DNA of 64,000 nt from RH-AL1 sp964243435 (GTDB taxonomy: Bacteria > Pseudomonadota > Alphaproteobacteria > Rhizobiales > Beijerinckiaceae). Made by a program: the position numbers and the translations under genes. The notes beneath the pieces are model-generated. The model saw only the letters and a list, made by a program, of their open reading frames with translations. It was not told the origin of the DNA and did not search any database. Numbering within the stretch: position 1 is the stretch's first letter; every line of letters begins with the position of its first letter. The stretch spans positions 1-64,000 of the forward strand of contig CAXTFM010000001.1 in assembly GCA_964243435.1 (NCBI GenBank), written 5' to 3'. Positions 9,501 through 18,047 of this stretch are shown piece after piece.

Positions 9501-11365
9501 CCTTCGATCGGCGGCGCGTCGGGCACGTCGTCGTTCGCGGCGAGGTGTTCGGCGGCGAGGGCGCGGGTGAAGGCGATGCGGTCGCCGCACCGCTCGTGCC
9601 GTTCCCGCTCCACCTGCTCGTCACCGGCGCCGCCATAGGTTTCACGCAGCTCCGTGTCGGCCCCGTCCCACCAGCCGGCGAAGGTCGGCAGGTCGTGCGT
9701 CGCCACCGCGGCGAGGGACTTTCGGGGGTAGGCCGACGGCGGCTTAAAGGCGGCGCCGTCGCGTTCGAAGTTGAGGATGCGGTAGCTGAGGATACCCGAC
9801 GCCATGATGGCGTTTGAGAAACCTTCCGGCGCCGTGCCGAGGTCCTCGGCGATGATGATGGCGCGCGAACGGTGGCTTTCGATGCGCAGCACGGCCAGCA
9901 TCGCCTCGAACGGGTAGCTGATGTACACGCCCTCGCGGGCCGGGAGGCCATCGGGGACGACGTATAGCCGCTGGATCTGGAAGGCGTGGTCGATGCGGAT
10001 GGCGCCGGCGTGGCGCATGTTGGCGCTGACCAGGGTTCGGAAGGCTTGCAGCCCCTGCTCTTCCAGCGTGCGCGGGTTGAACGGCGGCAAACCCCAGTTC
10101 TGCCCGCCGGGGCCGAGCAAGTCGGGCGGCGCACCCACCGCCACGCCCGGCACGAACCAGTCCGGCCGCGCCCAAAGTTCGGCTCCGGCCTTGTCGCAGC
10201 CGACCGCGAGGTCGCGATAAAGGCCGACCGCCATCCCGGCCCCGGTGGCGCGCGCCTGCGCGGCCGCGAGCTGCCCGTCCGCCACGAACTGCAGCCAGGC
10301 ATGGTACGCGACGCGCTGCGGGTTGGCCTCGCGAAACGCCTGGACCTCGGCGCTGCCGGCGTCGCGGTAGGGCGCGGGCCAATCCCCGACCCAGTGCCGG
10401 CCCTCACCGGCGAAATGCTCCGACAGCGCCTCGAAGGTGGCGTGCAATTCCAGCACCTCGCCCATGGTGGCGCGGTAGGCGGTGAAGGCGGGGTCGTCGG
10501 CGTTGACGATCCCGCCCCAGTACTTTCCGAGCACCGCGTTCTTCAAGGCCCAGGCGGCGGCGTGGTCGACGAGTTCGGTTGCGCGTAGCGCCTCGAGGGT
10601 CGCCGCCTGCGGCGCTTCGGCGAGGAAGTGCCCGGCCGTGCTCGCCGGGAAGTCGGGGAGCCTGCGCGGGTCGATGAACATGGGATCGACGAACAAGCGC
10701 GACGACGGCGAATAGGGCGACACCTTGGCCCGGTCGGTCGGGAACAGGGCGTGGAGCGGCGAAAGGCCGAGGAAGGCGGCACCGAACTGCCCGGCGCCCT
10801 CGCCTAGCACCGCCACGTCGGACAGGTCGCCGACGCCGAAATTGTTGGGCGAGCGCAGCCCGTAGACCTGCGCGGTGACGCCGTAGCCGCGTGTCTCGCC
10901 GGCCAGCGCCGGTGGCACGTAGCAGCTCGCCGGCGCCGCGATCAGCCACGCATCGGCGCTCCGTCCCGCCGCGTCGAGATGGAGGCGGTGGTAGCCTTCC
11001 GGCAGCGGGTCGAGCGCGAGCCCGGCGTGCCCGCCCTCGCGCGACAGCGTGCCGTCGCCCTCGCGCACCGTGCCGTCCTCGAGGGTGAGTCGCCACGCCA
11101 CCGCCCCGCCGGCGCCGGCGACCGGCACGGTGGCGGAAACGCCGGCCTCGACCGTCAGCGTCGCGGCAAGGAGGCGGGCGTCGTCGGCTTCGAGTTGCGC
11201 CAGCGTCGCCGCCCGGGCAGCCTCCGAGGAGATGTCGTAGCCAAGGCTGCGTAGCACGGTCTCCATGACGTGCGGCGCGGTTTCGACCTGCCCGCCATGG
11301 ACGTCGGTGAACCCGCGCGCGAGCCCGGCGCGCGCGGCGATGCGGTGAAGAACGTCGTCGGTCAT
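6518..11365 (-). CDS. 4-alpha-glucanotransferase / malto-oligosyltrehalose synthase fusion (MalQ-TreY)
   Basis: A 1615-residue fusion of two normally separate enzymes. Residues 1 to about 690 are a MalQ-type GH77 disproportionating enzyme: AIRIDHAF with the nucleophile near residue 458, IIAEDLGT near 505, then VATHDLPTFAGWW. Residues about 697-1615 are TreY, which isomerises the reducing-end linkage of maltodextrins to alpha,alpha-1,1: TATYRLQFH at its start, IVPNHMG, GLRIDHIDGL (near 1025), VVAEKILEPGE (near 1053), SATHDTKRGEDARAR. Both active sites look complete. The ATG at 11365 gives MTDDVLHRIA, ten bases after the treZ stop with a GAAAGA ribosome site; an in-frame upstream ATG at 11419 would overlap treZ. 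MalQ can lengthen short maltodextrins, so the fusion could supply TreY with long substrate. Confidence 0.95.
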   Translation of the reverse strand: MTDDVLHRIAARAGLARGFTDVHGGQVETAPHVMETVLRSLGYDISSEAARAATLAQLEADDARLLAATLTVEAGVSATVPVAGAGGAVAWRLTLEDGTVREGDGTLSREGGHAGLALDPLPEGYHRLHLDAAGRSADAWLIAAPASCYVPPALAGETRGYGVTAQVYGLRSPNNFGVGDLSDVAVLGEGAGQFGAAFLGLSPLHALFPTDRAKVSPYSPSSRLFVDPMFIDPRRLPDFPASTAGHFLAEAPQAATLEALRATELVDHAAAWALKNAVLGKYWGGIVNADDPAFTAYRATMGEVLELHATFEALSEHFAGEGRHWVGDWPAPYRDAGSAEVQAFREANPQRVAYHAWLQFVADGQLAAAQARATGAGMAVGLYRDLAVGCDKAGAELWARPDWFVPGVAVGAPPDLLGPGGQNWGLPPFNPRTLEEQGLQAFRTLVSANMRHAGAIRIDHAFQIQRLYVVPDGLPAREGVYISYPFEAMLAVLRIESHRSRAIIIAEDLGTAPEGFSNAIMASGILSYRILNFERDGAAFKPPSAYPRKSLAAVATHDLPTFAGWWDGADTELRETYGGAGDEQVERERHERCGDRIAFTRALAAEHLAANDDVPDAPPIEGAFRYLARSPAVLVALQLEDVIGAVEQANLPGPDTGHPNWRRKLAAPIDRLLTPGGPLARASAAMADEGRSPARRLSSPVPTATYRLQFHEGFTFAQAERIVPYLADLGISHVYCSPILKARPGSTHGYDTVDPTQINPDLGGLPAFEAFAATVKAHGMSLLLDIVPNHMGVGGADNPWWLSLLEWGELSPFADTFDVDWERLGAHGKLVAPNLGAQYGEVLEKGDLKLSFDRDAGSFSVWFFEHRFPICPLNYPDIINRAVAVDAAQGEEGIGGLLRISEELRALAEVPENRRGDVAATCERMKRQLAALARHPGAAAAIEGAAAVMNGTPGVPESFGALHRLLERQHYRLSFWRVAASDVNYRRFFDIDSLAGVRIEKTAVFERAHALIFDLVRRDLIQGLRIDHIDGLADPQGYATALQRAVGPDFYVVAEKILEPGETLRPWPLSGTTGYEMLNLVDGVFIDGANEKIFDRMYREVAGFTQGYEEALLAAKRQVLLESFSSELESLVSDMKRIADANRLTRDYSVNAIRIGLGDLVCAFPVYRTYITAEVLDAADRAMVEEVVDHAKAITALPDRSVHDFIKAVLLGTVPMGRAGRTSPELVNRFRRRFQQLTGPVMAKSLEDTLFYRYARFLVLNEVGGEPSRFGIPLPDFHAENRLRARDWPHALTASATHDTKRGEDARARLLALAEVPDLWAQALAVWKAEAGDAAEPDANDQYMFLQVVLGVWPVELLDADDADTLAALRERLAAFVPKALREAKRHTKWIAPNEAYEGATIALLDRMLADGSRFVQAIRPVLADLARRGMLVSLARTVLKSTLPGAPDIYQGTELYDFSLVDPDNRRPVDYVQRAELLGRDTPLADLLAHWQDGAVKLRLTADLVQDRRAHPAFYAEADYQPLTVTGAHWTKLVAFARQRGGETLVVLVPRFAGAGSAKAVMPVGKGYWGATTVDMPAGTWRDLLAGRTLEVGGSVSVATLLSGLPFAVLRMDV

Positions 11366-11375
11366 CAAGCGTCTT

Positions 11376-13187
11376 TCATGAAGCGTCGCGCTTGGTGATC
11401 CGACCCGTCCAGGCGCCAAGGGGCTCGGAGATGGCGGCGGGCGCGTTGCGGCTCTGCCAGATCACGGTTTCGCCTGCGGCGGCGGCGAAGGGCTGCGGAC
11501 GGTCCGCGACGTTCATGGTGAGGCGAAGCGTGCCGTCCTCGAAGCGCCATTCGACCTCCAGCCCGCCCGACCCGTGACGCTCGAAGCGCGCGTCGAGGAA
11601 GCTGCCGTTCATCAAGGGCAGCACCTCGCGGCGGCGCAGGGCGAGGAGGTCGCGCGTTTCGGCGAGGGTGCCGGCGAAGGGCTCGCGTGACGCCTCGTCC
11701 CAGTCGATGCGCGAGCGCTCGAAGGTGTCGAGCGCGGTCGGGTCCGGCACGGTGCCGTTGAAGGAGGTGAACTTCTCGAACTCGCGGGCGCGGCCCTTGC
11801 GCACCGCCGCCTCCAACTCGGGCTCGTGCTCGAAATTGACGAAGAACATGAACGGCGTCTCGGCACCCCACTCGTCGCCCATGAACAGCATGGGGATTTG
11901 CGGCGACAGCAGCAGCACGGCGCGGGCGAGCTTGAGCTTGTCCCCGTCGGCGAGCACGGTGAGTCGCTCGCCGAGCGCACGATTGCCGACCTGGTCGTGG
12001 TTCTGTAGAAAGGCGACGAAGGCCTGCGGCGGGAGACCGGCGGTTTTTTCGCCGCGCAGGTGGTCGAGGTTGGCGGAATAATCGCCCTGGTAGGCGAAAC
12101 CCTCGGCGAGGCAACGCCCGAGGCGGCCGACCGTATCGCCGCCGAAATCACCGTAATAGCCTTCGTGCTCGCCCGTCAGCAGCACGTGCCAGCAATGGTG
12201 GATGTCGTCGTCCCATTGCGCGTCGTAGGTGACGGCTGCGCCCTCGCCGTCGCGCACGAGGCGGCGCGCCTCGTTCTTCTCGTTCTCCAGGACGAGGTGG
12301 ACGTGGCGGCCGGGCAGCGCCTCGCGGACGCGCTCGGCCAACTCGTCGAGGAAGTGCTTGTCGCTGTCGTCGAGGATGGCGTGGACGGCGTCGAAGCGCA
12401 GCCCATCGATGTGGAACTCGTCCAGCCAGTACAGGGCGTTCTGCACGAAGAACTCGCGCACCACGTCGCTTGCTTCGCCGCGGCCGTCGAAGTTGATGCC
12501 GGCGCCCCACGGCGTCTGATGCCGCTCGGTGAAGAAGCTCTTGGCGTAGGAGGGCAGGAAGTTCCCCGTCGGCCCGAAGTGGTTGTAGACCACGTCGAGG
12601 AAGACCATCAGGCCGATCTCGTGCGCCTGATCGACGAGACGCTTGAGGTCGTCGGGCGATCCGTAGCTGTTGTTTGGCGCGAAGGGCAGCACGCCGTCAT
12701 AGCCCCAACCGCGCTTGCCGGGCGTCGCCGCGAGCGGCATCAGCTCGACGGCGGTGATCCCGGCATCGGCCAGCGCAGGCAGCTTGGCGGCAAGGGCGGC
12801 GTAGGTGCCGCCCTGCGTCGCCGTGCCGACGTGGACTTCGCTAAGCACCACCTCGTTCCACGGCCGCCCGGTCCAGGCGTTGTCGCGCCACGTGTAGGCG
12901 CAGGGATCGACGACGGCGCTGCGGCGATCGAGGTCGTCGGCCTGGAAGCGCGACGCCGGGTCGGGCACGAGGTCGTCGGCGCCGTCCACCGCGAAGCCGT
13001 AACGCTCGCCCGCCGCCGCTTCGCGATCCACGAGCTTGAACCACCCCTGCCCGATCGCCGGCATTGTGTGCCGCCGCGTCCCGCACACGAGGTCGACCGC
13101 CTTGGCCGAGGGCGCCCACAGCGCGAAGCGAACGCCGTCTTTGGTCAGTTCGGCGCCGAACGGCATCAGGTGTCTGCTGTGCATCAT
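11376..13187 (-). CDS. treZ: Malto-oligosyltrehalose trehalohydrolase TreZ
   Basis: TreZ releases trehalose from the maltooligosyl-trehalose made by TreY. The 603-residue protein has an N-terminal beta-sandwich (FGAELTKDGVRFALWAPSA) and a GH13 barrel: SEVHVGT (116-122), LDVVYNHFGPTGN (198-210), nucleophile Asp266 in GLRFDAVHAI, acid/base Glu301 in LVLENEKNEA, and QNHDQVGNRA near residue 395 carrying the third acid. The length is normal for the family. Its ATG overlaps the glgX stop by 4 bp and the malQ-treY start follows its stop after ten bases, so the two partner enzymes TreZ and TreY are made from adjacent cistrons. Confidence 0.96.
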   Translation of the reverse strand: MMHSRHLMPFGAELTKDGVRFALWAPSAKAVDLVCGTRRHTMPAIGQGWFKLVDREAAAGERYGFAVDGADDLVPDPASRFQADDLDRRSAVVDPCAYTWRDNAWTGRPWNEVVLSEVHVGTATQGGTYAALAAKLPALADAGITAVELMPLAATPGKRGWGYDGVLPFAPNNSYGSPDDLKRLVDQAHEIGLMVFLDVVYNHFGPTGNFLPSYAKSFFTERHQTPWGAGINFDGRGEASDVVREFFVQNALYWLDEFHIDGLRFDAVHAILDDSDKHFLDELAERVREALPGRHVHLVLENEKNEARRLVRDGEGAAVTYDAQWDDDIHHCWHVLLTGEHEGYYGDFGGDTVGRLGRCLAEGFAYQGDYSANLDHLRGEKTAGLPPQAFVAFLQNHDQVGNRALGERLTVLADGDKLKLARAVLLLSPQIPMLFMGDEWGAETPFMFFVNFEHEPELEAAVRKGRAREFEKFTSFNGTVPDPTALDTFERSRIDWDEASREPFAGTLAETRDLLALRRREVLPLMNGSFLDARFERHGSGGLEVEWRFEDGTLRLTMNVADRPQPFAAAAGETVIWQSRNAPAAISEPLGAWTGRITKRDAS

Positions 13188-15277
13188 GGGTGCGCATCAT
13201 GCTGGAGGAGGACGAAGGAGCGGCCGGGCAGCCGGTAGACGCCTCCGGCCGCCAGCCGGGCGGCGCCCGCGGGCGTCAGGCCGTCGGCCGCGGTCGATTC
13301 GAAGACGGGGCGGAACGAAGCGCATGGGAAGGCGTCTGGCAACCGGAAATCGACGTCAACCTCGGCCGCGTTGAAGAGCAGAAGGATGCGCTCCGCCGCC
13401 GCGCCATGGTTGCCGGTCTGCATGCCGAGAGCATGACGCTCCGCCTGACCCCAAGCATCCCCGTTCATCTCGACGCCGTCGGCGGCCAGCCAATACACGT
13501 CCTTGAACCCCGTGGATGGGATGATGTCGCCGGTGAAGAACTCGGCGCGCCGAAACGCCGCGTGGCGGTGGCGCAGCGCAACGAGGTTGGCGACGTAATC
13601 GACGAGCCTGGGATCGGTTGCGTCGTGCCAGCGCATCCAGTTGGTCTCGTTGTCCTGGCAGTACGCGTTGTTGTTGCCGTTCTGCGTGCGCGAAAACTCG
13701 TCGCCCATCAGCAGCATGGGCGTGCCGACGGCGAGCACGGCGGTGGCGAGCAGGTTGCGCTTCTGCCGGTTGCGCCGCGCGACCACCGCGGCGTCGGCGG
13801 TGGCGCCCTCCACGCCGTTGTTGTCGGAAAAGTTCGGCTCGTGCCCGTCGCGGTTGTTCTCGCCGTTGGGAAGGTTGTGGCGCTTCCCATAGCTGACGAT
13901 GTCCTGAAGGGTGAAGCCGTCGTGGGACGCGACGTACTGGACGGAGGCCCACGTGTTGCGGCCGGAATGATTGAACAGGTCGGCCGAGCCGGACACGCGG
14001 TTCGCCAGGTTGGGCGTCTGCCCGCGGTCGCCGCGCCAGAAGGCGCGCGCCGTATCGCGAAAGCGGTCGTTCCAGTCCCCCCAGCCGGTCGGGAACCGCC
14101 CGACCCGGTAGCCGCCGGGGCCGAGATCCCAGGCTTCCGCAATGAGCTTGACGCGCGAAAGCACCGGGTCCTGCGCGACCGCGTGAAGGAAGGCGGCGCC
14201 GTCCGACACGTCGAAGGGGGTGCGCGCGAGCGCGGGAGCGAGGTCGAAGCGGAAGCCGTCGACGTGGTAGGCGCTCACCCAGTGACGTAGGCTGTCGAGC
14301 GCAAGCTGGAGAACGCGCGGGTGCGACAGGTCCAGCGTGTTGCCGCAGCCGGTGCAGTCCCAATACGAGCGCAGATCGCCCGGCACCAGCTTGTAGTACG
14401 AGCGGTTGTCGACGCCGCGGAACGACAGGGTGGGGCCGGTCGCGTTGCCCTCGCAGGTATGGTTGTAGACGACGTCGAGGATGACCTCGATGCCGGCCCC
14501 GTGCAGCGCCTTGACGGCGGCGCGGAAGCCCGCCGCCCCGTCGGCGGCGAGGTAGCGCGGCTCGGGCGCGAAATAATTCAGCGTCGAATAGCCCCAATAG
14601 TTGCGCAGTCCCTTTTCGACGAGGAAACGGTCGTCGGCGAAGGCGTGGATCGGCAGCAGTTCGACGGCGGTGACGCCGAGCTTGACGAGGTGCTCGATGA
14701 TCGCCGGGTGCCCGAGGGCCGAGTAGGTGCCACGCACCGTCGCCGGCAGCTCCGGGTGCAGGGCGGTGAAGCCCTTGACGTGGGCCTCGTAGATCACCGT
14801 GTCGCGCCACGGCACGCTGGGCGGACGGTCGTCGCCCCAGCTGCACGCGGGGTCGACCACCACGGCCTTGGGCATCATCGGCGCGCTGTCGCGACGGTCC
14901 GGTACGGCGTCGCCGCGACCAGTGCCGCCGCGATAGCCGTTCAGCGCGTCGTGCCAGCGGATGCGACCGCTGATCGCCGTGGCATAGGGGTCGAGCAACA
15001 GCTTGTGGTGGTTGAAGCGGTGACCGCCGGCGGGATCGTAGGGACCGTGGACGCGGTAACCGTAGAGCTGGCCGGGCCGGGCGTCGGCGACGAAACCGTG
15101 CCACACTTGGTTGGTGCAGGCCGGCAGGGCGACGCGCCCGGTCTCGGCGCGACCCTTGGCATCGAAAAAGCAAAGCTCGACGCGCTTGGCATGGGCCGAG
15201 AACAGCGCGAAGTTGACGCCGCCCCCCGTCCAGGTCGCGCCAAGGGGATGCGGCTCCCCTTCCTCAACCGATCGCAC
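13184..15277 (-). CDS. glgX: Glycogen debranching enzyme GlgX (isoamylase type)
   Basis: GlgX hydrolyses alpha-1,6 branches of glycogen or limit dextrin, giving linear chains that MalQ and TreY can use. The 697-residue protein shows the N-terminal PLGATWTGGGVNFALFSAHA module, IYEAHVKGFT (162-171), VILDVVYNHTCEGN (265-278), nucleophile Asp345 in GFRFDLAPAL, acid/base Glu381 in LIAEAWDLGPGGY and SHDGFTLQD near 453. The start is GTG at 15277, six bases after the otsA stop, and no strong ribosome site is visible, so the start is not certain. The stop overlaps the treZ ATG. The gene is part of the glucan/trehalose operon. Confidence 0.95.
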   Translation of the reverse strand: MRSVEEGEPHPLGATWTGGGVNFALFSAHAKRVELCFFDAKGRAETGRVALPACTNQVWHGFVADARPGQLYGYRVHGPYDPAGGHRFNHHKLLLDPYATAISGRIRWHDALNGYRGGTGRGDAVPDRRDSAPMMPKAVVVDPACSWGDDRPPSVPWRDTVIYEAHVKGFTALHPELPATVRGTYSALGHPAIIEHLVKLGVTAVELLPIHAFADDRFLVEKGLRNYWGYSTLNYFAPEPRYLAADGAAGFRAAVKALHGAGIEVILDVVYNHTCEGNATGPTLSFRGVDNRSYYKLVPGDLRSYWDCTGCGNTLDLSHPRVLQLALDSLRHWVSAYHVDGFRFDLAPALARTPFDVSDGAAFLHAVAQDPVLSRVKLIAEAWDLGPGGYRVGRFPTGWGDWNDRFRDTARAFWRGDRGQTPNLANRVSGSADLFNHSGRNTWASVQYVASHDGFTLQDIVSYGKRHNLPNGENNRDGHEPNFSDNNGVEGATADAAVVARRNRQKRNLLATAVLAVGTPMLLMGDEFSRTQNGNNNAYCQDNETNWMRWHDATDPRLVDYVANLVALRHRHAAFRRAEFFTGDIIPSTGFKDVYWLAADGVEMNGDAWGQAERHALGMQTGNHGAAAERILLLFNAAEVDVDFRLPDAFPCASFRPVFESTAADGLTPAGAARLAAGGVYRLPGRSFVLLQHDAHP

Positions 15278-15283
15278 GAAGGG

Positions 15284-16807
15284 TTAGCTGCCGGTCACGG
15301 TCCAGGCCGGCGTCGCCTCGGTGCGCCATTCCCGCTCCGCCGCCATCGCGGCCTGCGTGCGGGGCAGGCTGGCGCGGGTGCGTTCGGTGAGTTCGTTGAG
15401 GAAGGCGCGGCACCAGTGCTCGACGTCGTTGGCCTCGATGGTGGCCATCATCACCTTCCAGCGCTCCCTGCGCTCGCGCAGCGGCATCTCGAAGGCACGC
15501 TGGATGGCAGCGGCGGTTTCCTCGAGGTTGTAGGGATTGACGATCAGAGCGGTTTCCAACTCGTGGACCGCACCGGCGAAGCGCGACAGCACCAGCACGC
15601 CGGGGTCGTCCGGGTTCTGTGCCGCCACATACTCCTTGGCGACGAGGTTCATGCCGTCGCGCAACGGCGTCACCAGCCCGACCTTGGCGATGCGATAAAG
15701 CCCCGCCAGCGCCGTCCGGCTCATCGCCTTGTTGACGTAGCGCACCGGCGTCCAATCGACATCGCCGAGGCGGCCGTTGACGTGTCCGACGTGCTCGGCC
15801 ACCTCACGCTGCATTTCCGCGTATTCCGGCACCTCCGAGCGCGATTTCGGCGTGATCTGGAGCAGGGTGACGCGGGCCCTCATCGCCGCTTCCGACTTCT
15901 CGACGAAGGTGGCGAAGGCGTCGATGCGCTCGCGGATGCCCTTGGAATAGTCGAGACGGTCGACGCCGATGACGAGGGGGTGGCCTTCCAGGCTTTGCAG
16001 CGTGCGCTTGACCACCACGTTCTTCTCGGCCACGCGCGCTTCCTGGGCGAAGGTCGCTGTTTCAATGCTGATGGGGAAGTCGGTCGCCCGGAACTTGCGG
16101 CCGTAGGCGCTGATCCAGTTGTCGCCCATGTCCGTGCCGATGCGGCTCCGCGTCATGCAGGCGCGGAAGTTCTCCGCGTCGATCGGCGTTTGAAAGCCGA
16201 TGAGGTTGTAGGCGGCAAAGCTTTTCAGGATGCGGTCGTAAGCGGGGATCGCGGCGGCGATGTCGGAAGGTGGAAACGGGATGTGGTAGAAGAAGCCGAT
16301 CTTATTGTCGAAGCCGAGCTCGCGCAGGAACGATGCCATCGGGATGAAGTGGTAGTCCTGCACCCAGATCACGTCGTCGGGCTTGAGCAGGCGGGCAAGG
16401 CGTCGCGCGAACAGCTCGTTGACGCGGAAATACGCGGTTACGTCGCGCCGCGACAGGTCGGCCAAATCGAGCCGGTAATGGCATACCGGCCACAGCACGC
16501 GGTTGGCGAAGCCATGGTAATATTCATCAATGTCGCGGCGCGACAGATCCACCACGGCATAATCGACGTTGCCGACGGTCTGATGGTGCAAGGCCGGCTC
16601 GTTGTCGGGCGCGACCTTGCCCGACCATCCGAACCACAATCCGCCCTGGGACTCCAGCGCGCCGCTGAGCGCTACGGCCAGACCGCCCGGGGGCGGCGAA
16701 CCAGCGGCGGTGGGAACGGGCACGCGGTTGGAAACGACGACGAGGCGTCCGGCCTTCGCTGCGCCGTCGCGCGGCGCAGGGGCCGTCATCATACCGATCT
16801 GGACCAT
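15284..16807 (-). CDS. otsA: Alpha,alpha-trehalose-phosphate synthase OtsA (GT20)
   Basis: OtsA makes trehalose 6-phosphate from a nucleotide-glucose donor and glucose 6-phosphate. GT20 hallmarks are present: VVVSNRVP near the N-terminus, WVQDYHF, IGFFYHIPFPP, GVDRLDYSKGI, PLRDGMNLVAKEYVA and VLVLSRFAGA. I start at ATG 16807 (507 residues). Other in-frame ATGs at 16792 and 16789 begin MMTAPAP and are equally possible; the frame stays open to 17020 but that extension is not OtsA-like. It is the promoter-proximal gene of the operon. No trehalose-6-phosphate phosphatase (otsB) is in the window, so that step must be encoded elsewhere or be missing. Confidence 0.96.
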   Translation of the reverse strand: MVQIGMMTAPAPRDGAAKAGRLVVVSNRVPVPTAAGSPPPGGLAVALSGALESQGGLWFGWSGKVAPDNEPALHHQTVGNVDYAVVDLSRRDIDEYYHGFANRVLWPVCHYRLDLADLSRRDVTAYFRVNELFARRLARLLKPDDVIWVQDYHFIPMASFLRELGFDNKIGFFYHIPFPPSDIAAAIPAYDRILKSFAAYNLIGFQTPIDAENFRACMTRSRIGTDMGDNWISAYGRKFRATDFPISIETATFAQEARVAEKNVVVKRTLQSLEGHPLVIGVDRLDYSKGIRERIDAFATFVEKSEAAMRARVTLLQITPKSRSEVPEYAEMQREVAEHVGHVNGRLGDVDWTPVRYVNKAMSRTALAGLYRIAKVGLVTPLRDGMNLVAKEYVAAQNPDDPGVLVLSRFAGAVHELETALIVNPYNLEETAAAIQRAFEMPLRERRERWKVMMATIEANDVEHWCRAFLNELTERTRASLPRTQAAMAAEREWRTEATPAWTVTGS

Positions 16808-17070
16808 CTCACCCGTGCCGCCCCTCGACCATGTGATCGCAACGTCCTGACGCGCGCCTTCGTTGCACCGCATTCGTGTGAGCCGAAACCGCCCGCACCG
16901 GGCCCGTGGGACGATACGCCGCCTGTTTCCTCCTGCCCGTCCACAGTGGAAGCGCACCCCCGCACGATGCGCCATCGGGCGTCGCGGTTGCACGCGAGCC
17001 GCAGGTCGCGTTAGAGGCACTGACCCCGAAACAACTGCAGGGGTGCGTCCACCACCGGAGTGCCACCACC

Positions 17071-17979
17071 ATGTCCCCAGCAGGAAGCCTGCGCCTGAGC
17101 GCCTTCGCCCTGGGCATCGCCGGCGTGCTGACGAGCGCCGCGGCGGGCTTGGCTCAGCCTGCGGCAGCCCCGCCAGCGGCGGCGCCGTCGGCCGAAGTGG
17201 CCCCCGACACGCTCCTCGCGACGGTCAACGGCCAGAAGATCACGCAGCGCGACGTCAACACGGCGACGGAGGACCTCGGGCCGAACCTGTCGCAGCAGTA
17301 CACCGGCAAGGCGCGCGACGGCTACGTGCTCGGCTACCTCATCGACGCGACGCTTGTCGCGCAGAAGGCCAAAACCGACAAGCTCGACCAAACGCCCGAT
17401 TTCGCGACGAAGCTGGCGCTGCTGCGCGACAAGGCGCTCACGGAGTCGCTGCTCACCGTGATCGCCAAGTCGGCAACCGACGAAGCGACGCTGCACAAGA
17501 TCTACGACGACGCTGCCAAGGCGCAGAAGCCCGAACCTGAAATCCACGCCCGCCACATCCTCGTCGCCACGGAAGCCGACGCCCAGGCCGCGCTGAAGCG
17601 CCTCAAGGCGGGGGAGGACTTCGGCAAGGTCGCCAAGGAGGTGTCCAAGGATCCCGGTTCGGAGGGGGGCGACCTCGGCTGGTTCACCCGCGAGCGCATG
17701 GTGCCGGAGTTCGCCGACGCCGCCTTCAAGTTGAAGGACGGACAGATGTCCGATCCCGTCAAGTCGCAGTTCGGCTGGCACATCATCCAGGTCGAGGAGC
17801 ACCGCACCAAGACCTTCCCGCCCTACGATCAGGTGCGTGACCAGCTCGTGCGCTACGCCGTGCAGAAGGCGCAAAGCGACCTGATCTTCGACCTTCGCAA
17901 GACCGCCAAGATCGAGAAAACCGCCGCCGCCCCGCCGCCGCCGGCGGACGCCGTACCCGACGACGCGGCGGGCAAGTAG
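17071..17979 (+). CDS. Exported parvulin-type peptidylprolyl isomerase
   Basis: A 302-residue PpiC/SurA-like cis-trans prolyl isomerase, probably a periplasmic folding factor. An N-terminal signal segment (LSAFALGIAGVLTSAAAGLAQ) is followed by an Ala/Pro linker, a SurA-like helical part starting LLATVNGQKITQRDV, and the parvulin domain from about residue 156 (HARHILVATEADA, GGDLGWFTRERMVPEF, QFGWHIIQVEE). The C-terminus is Lys/Pro/Ala rich. I chose the ATG at 17071 because it places the signal peptide first; the frame is open upstream to 16906. It diverges from otsA across 263 bases. In many proteobacteria such isomerases serve outer-membrane protein assembly; here that role is inferred from the family. 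Confidence 0.9.
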   Translation: MSPAGSLRLSAFALGIAGVLTSAAAGLAQPAAAPPAAAPSAEVAPDTLLATVNGQKITQRDVNTATEDLGPNLSQQYTGKARDGYVLGYLIDATLVAQKAKTDKLDQTPDFATKLALLRDKALTESLLTVIAKSATDEATLHKIYDDAAKAQKPEPEIHARHILVATEADAQAALKRLKAGEDFGKVAKEVSKDPGSEGGDLGWFTRERMVPEFADAAFKLKDGQMSDPVKSQFGWHIIQVEEHRTKTFPPYDQVRDQLVRYAVQKAQSDLIFDLRKTAKIEKTAAAPPPPADAVPDDAAGK

Positions 17980-18047
17980 CCGCACGTTTCCACGCGCCCG
18001 GCTGCCGGTGCGGCGCCGGGTGCCAACCAGGCGTGGTGACACCGGAC

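Noticed and set aside
4398..9590. A single 1730-codon minus-strand frame
   Set aside because: Only the last 707 codons (from 6521) encode GlgE. The upstream part is an Arg-rich shadow of the malQ-treY gene in another frame.
2650..9817. Very long plus-strand open frames (about 600 and 1000 codons) opposite the treS, glgE and malQ-treY genes
   Set aside because: They are Val/Arg/His-rich mirror frames of GC-rich genes. They lack family motifs, and the minus strand holds well-recognised enzymes in the same place.
16988..17016. TTGCAC-N17-TTAGAG as a promoter for the parvulin gene
   Set aside because: The -10 element matches consensus poorly and the spacing alone is weak evidence.
17997..18020. 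CCCGGC/GCCGGG dyad after the parvulin gene as a terminator
   Set aside because: The loop is 12 bases, no T tract follows, and such dyads are frequent by chance in DNA this GC-rich.
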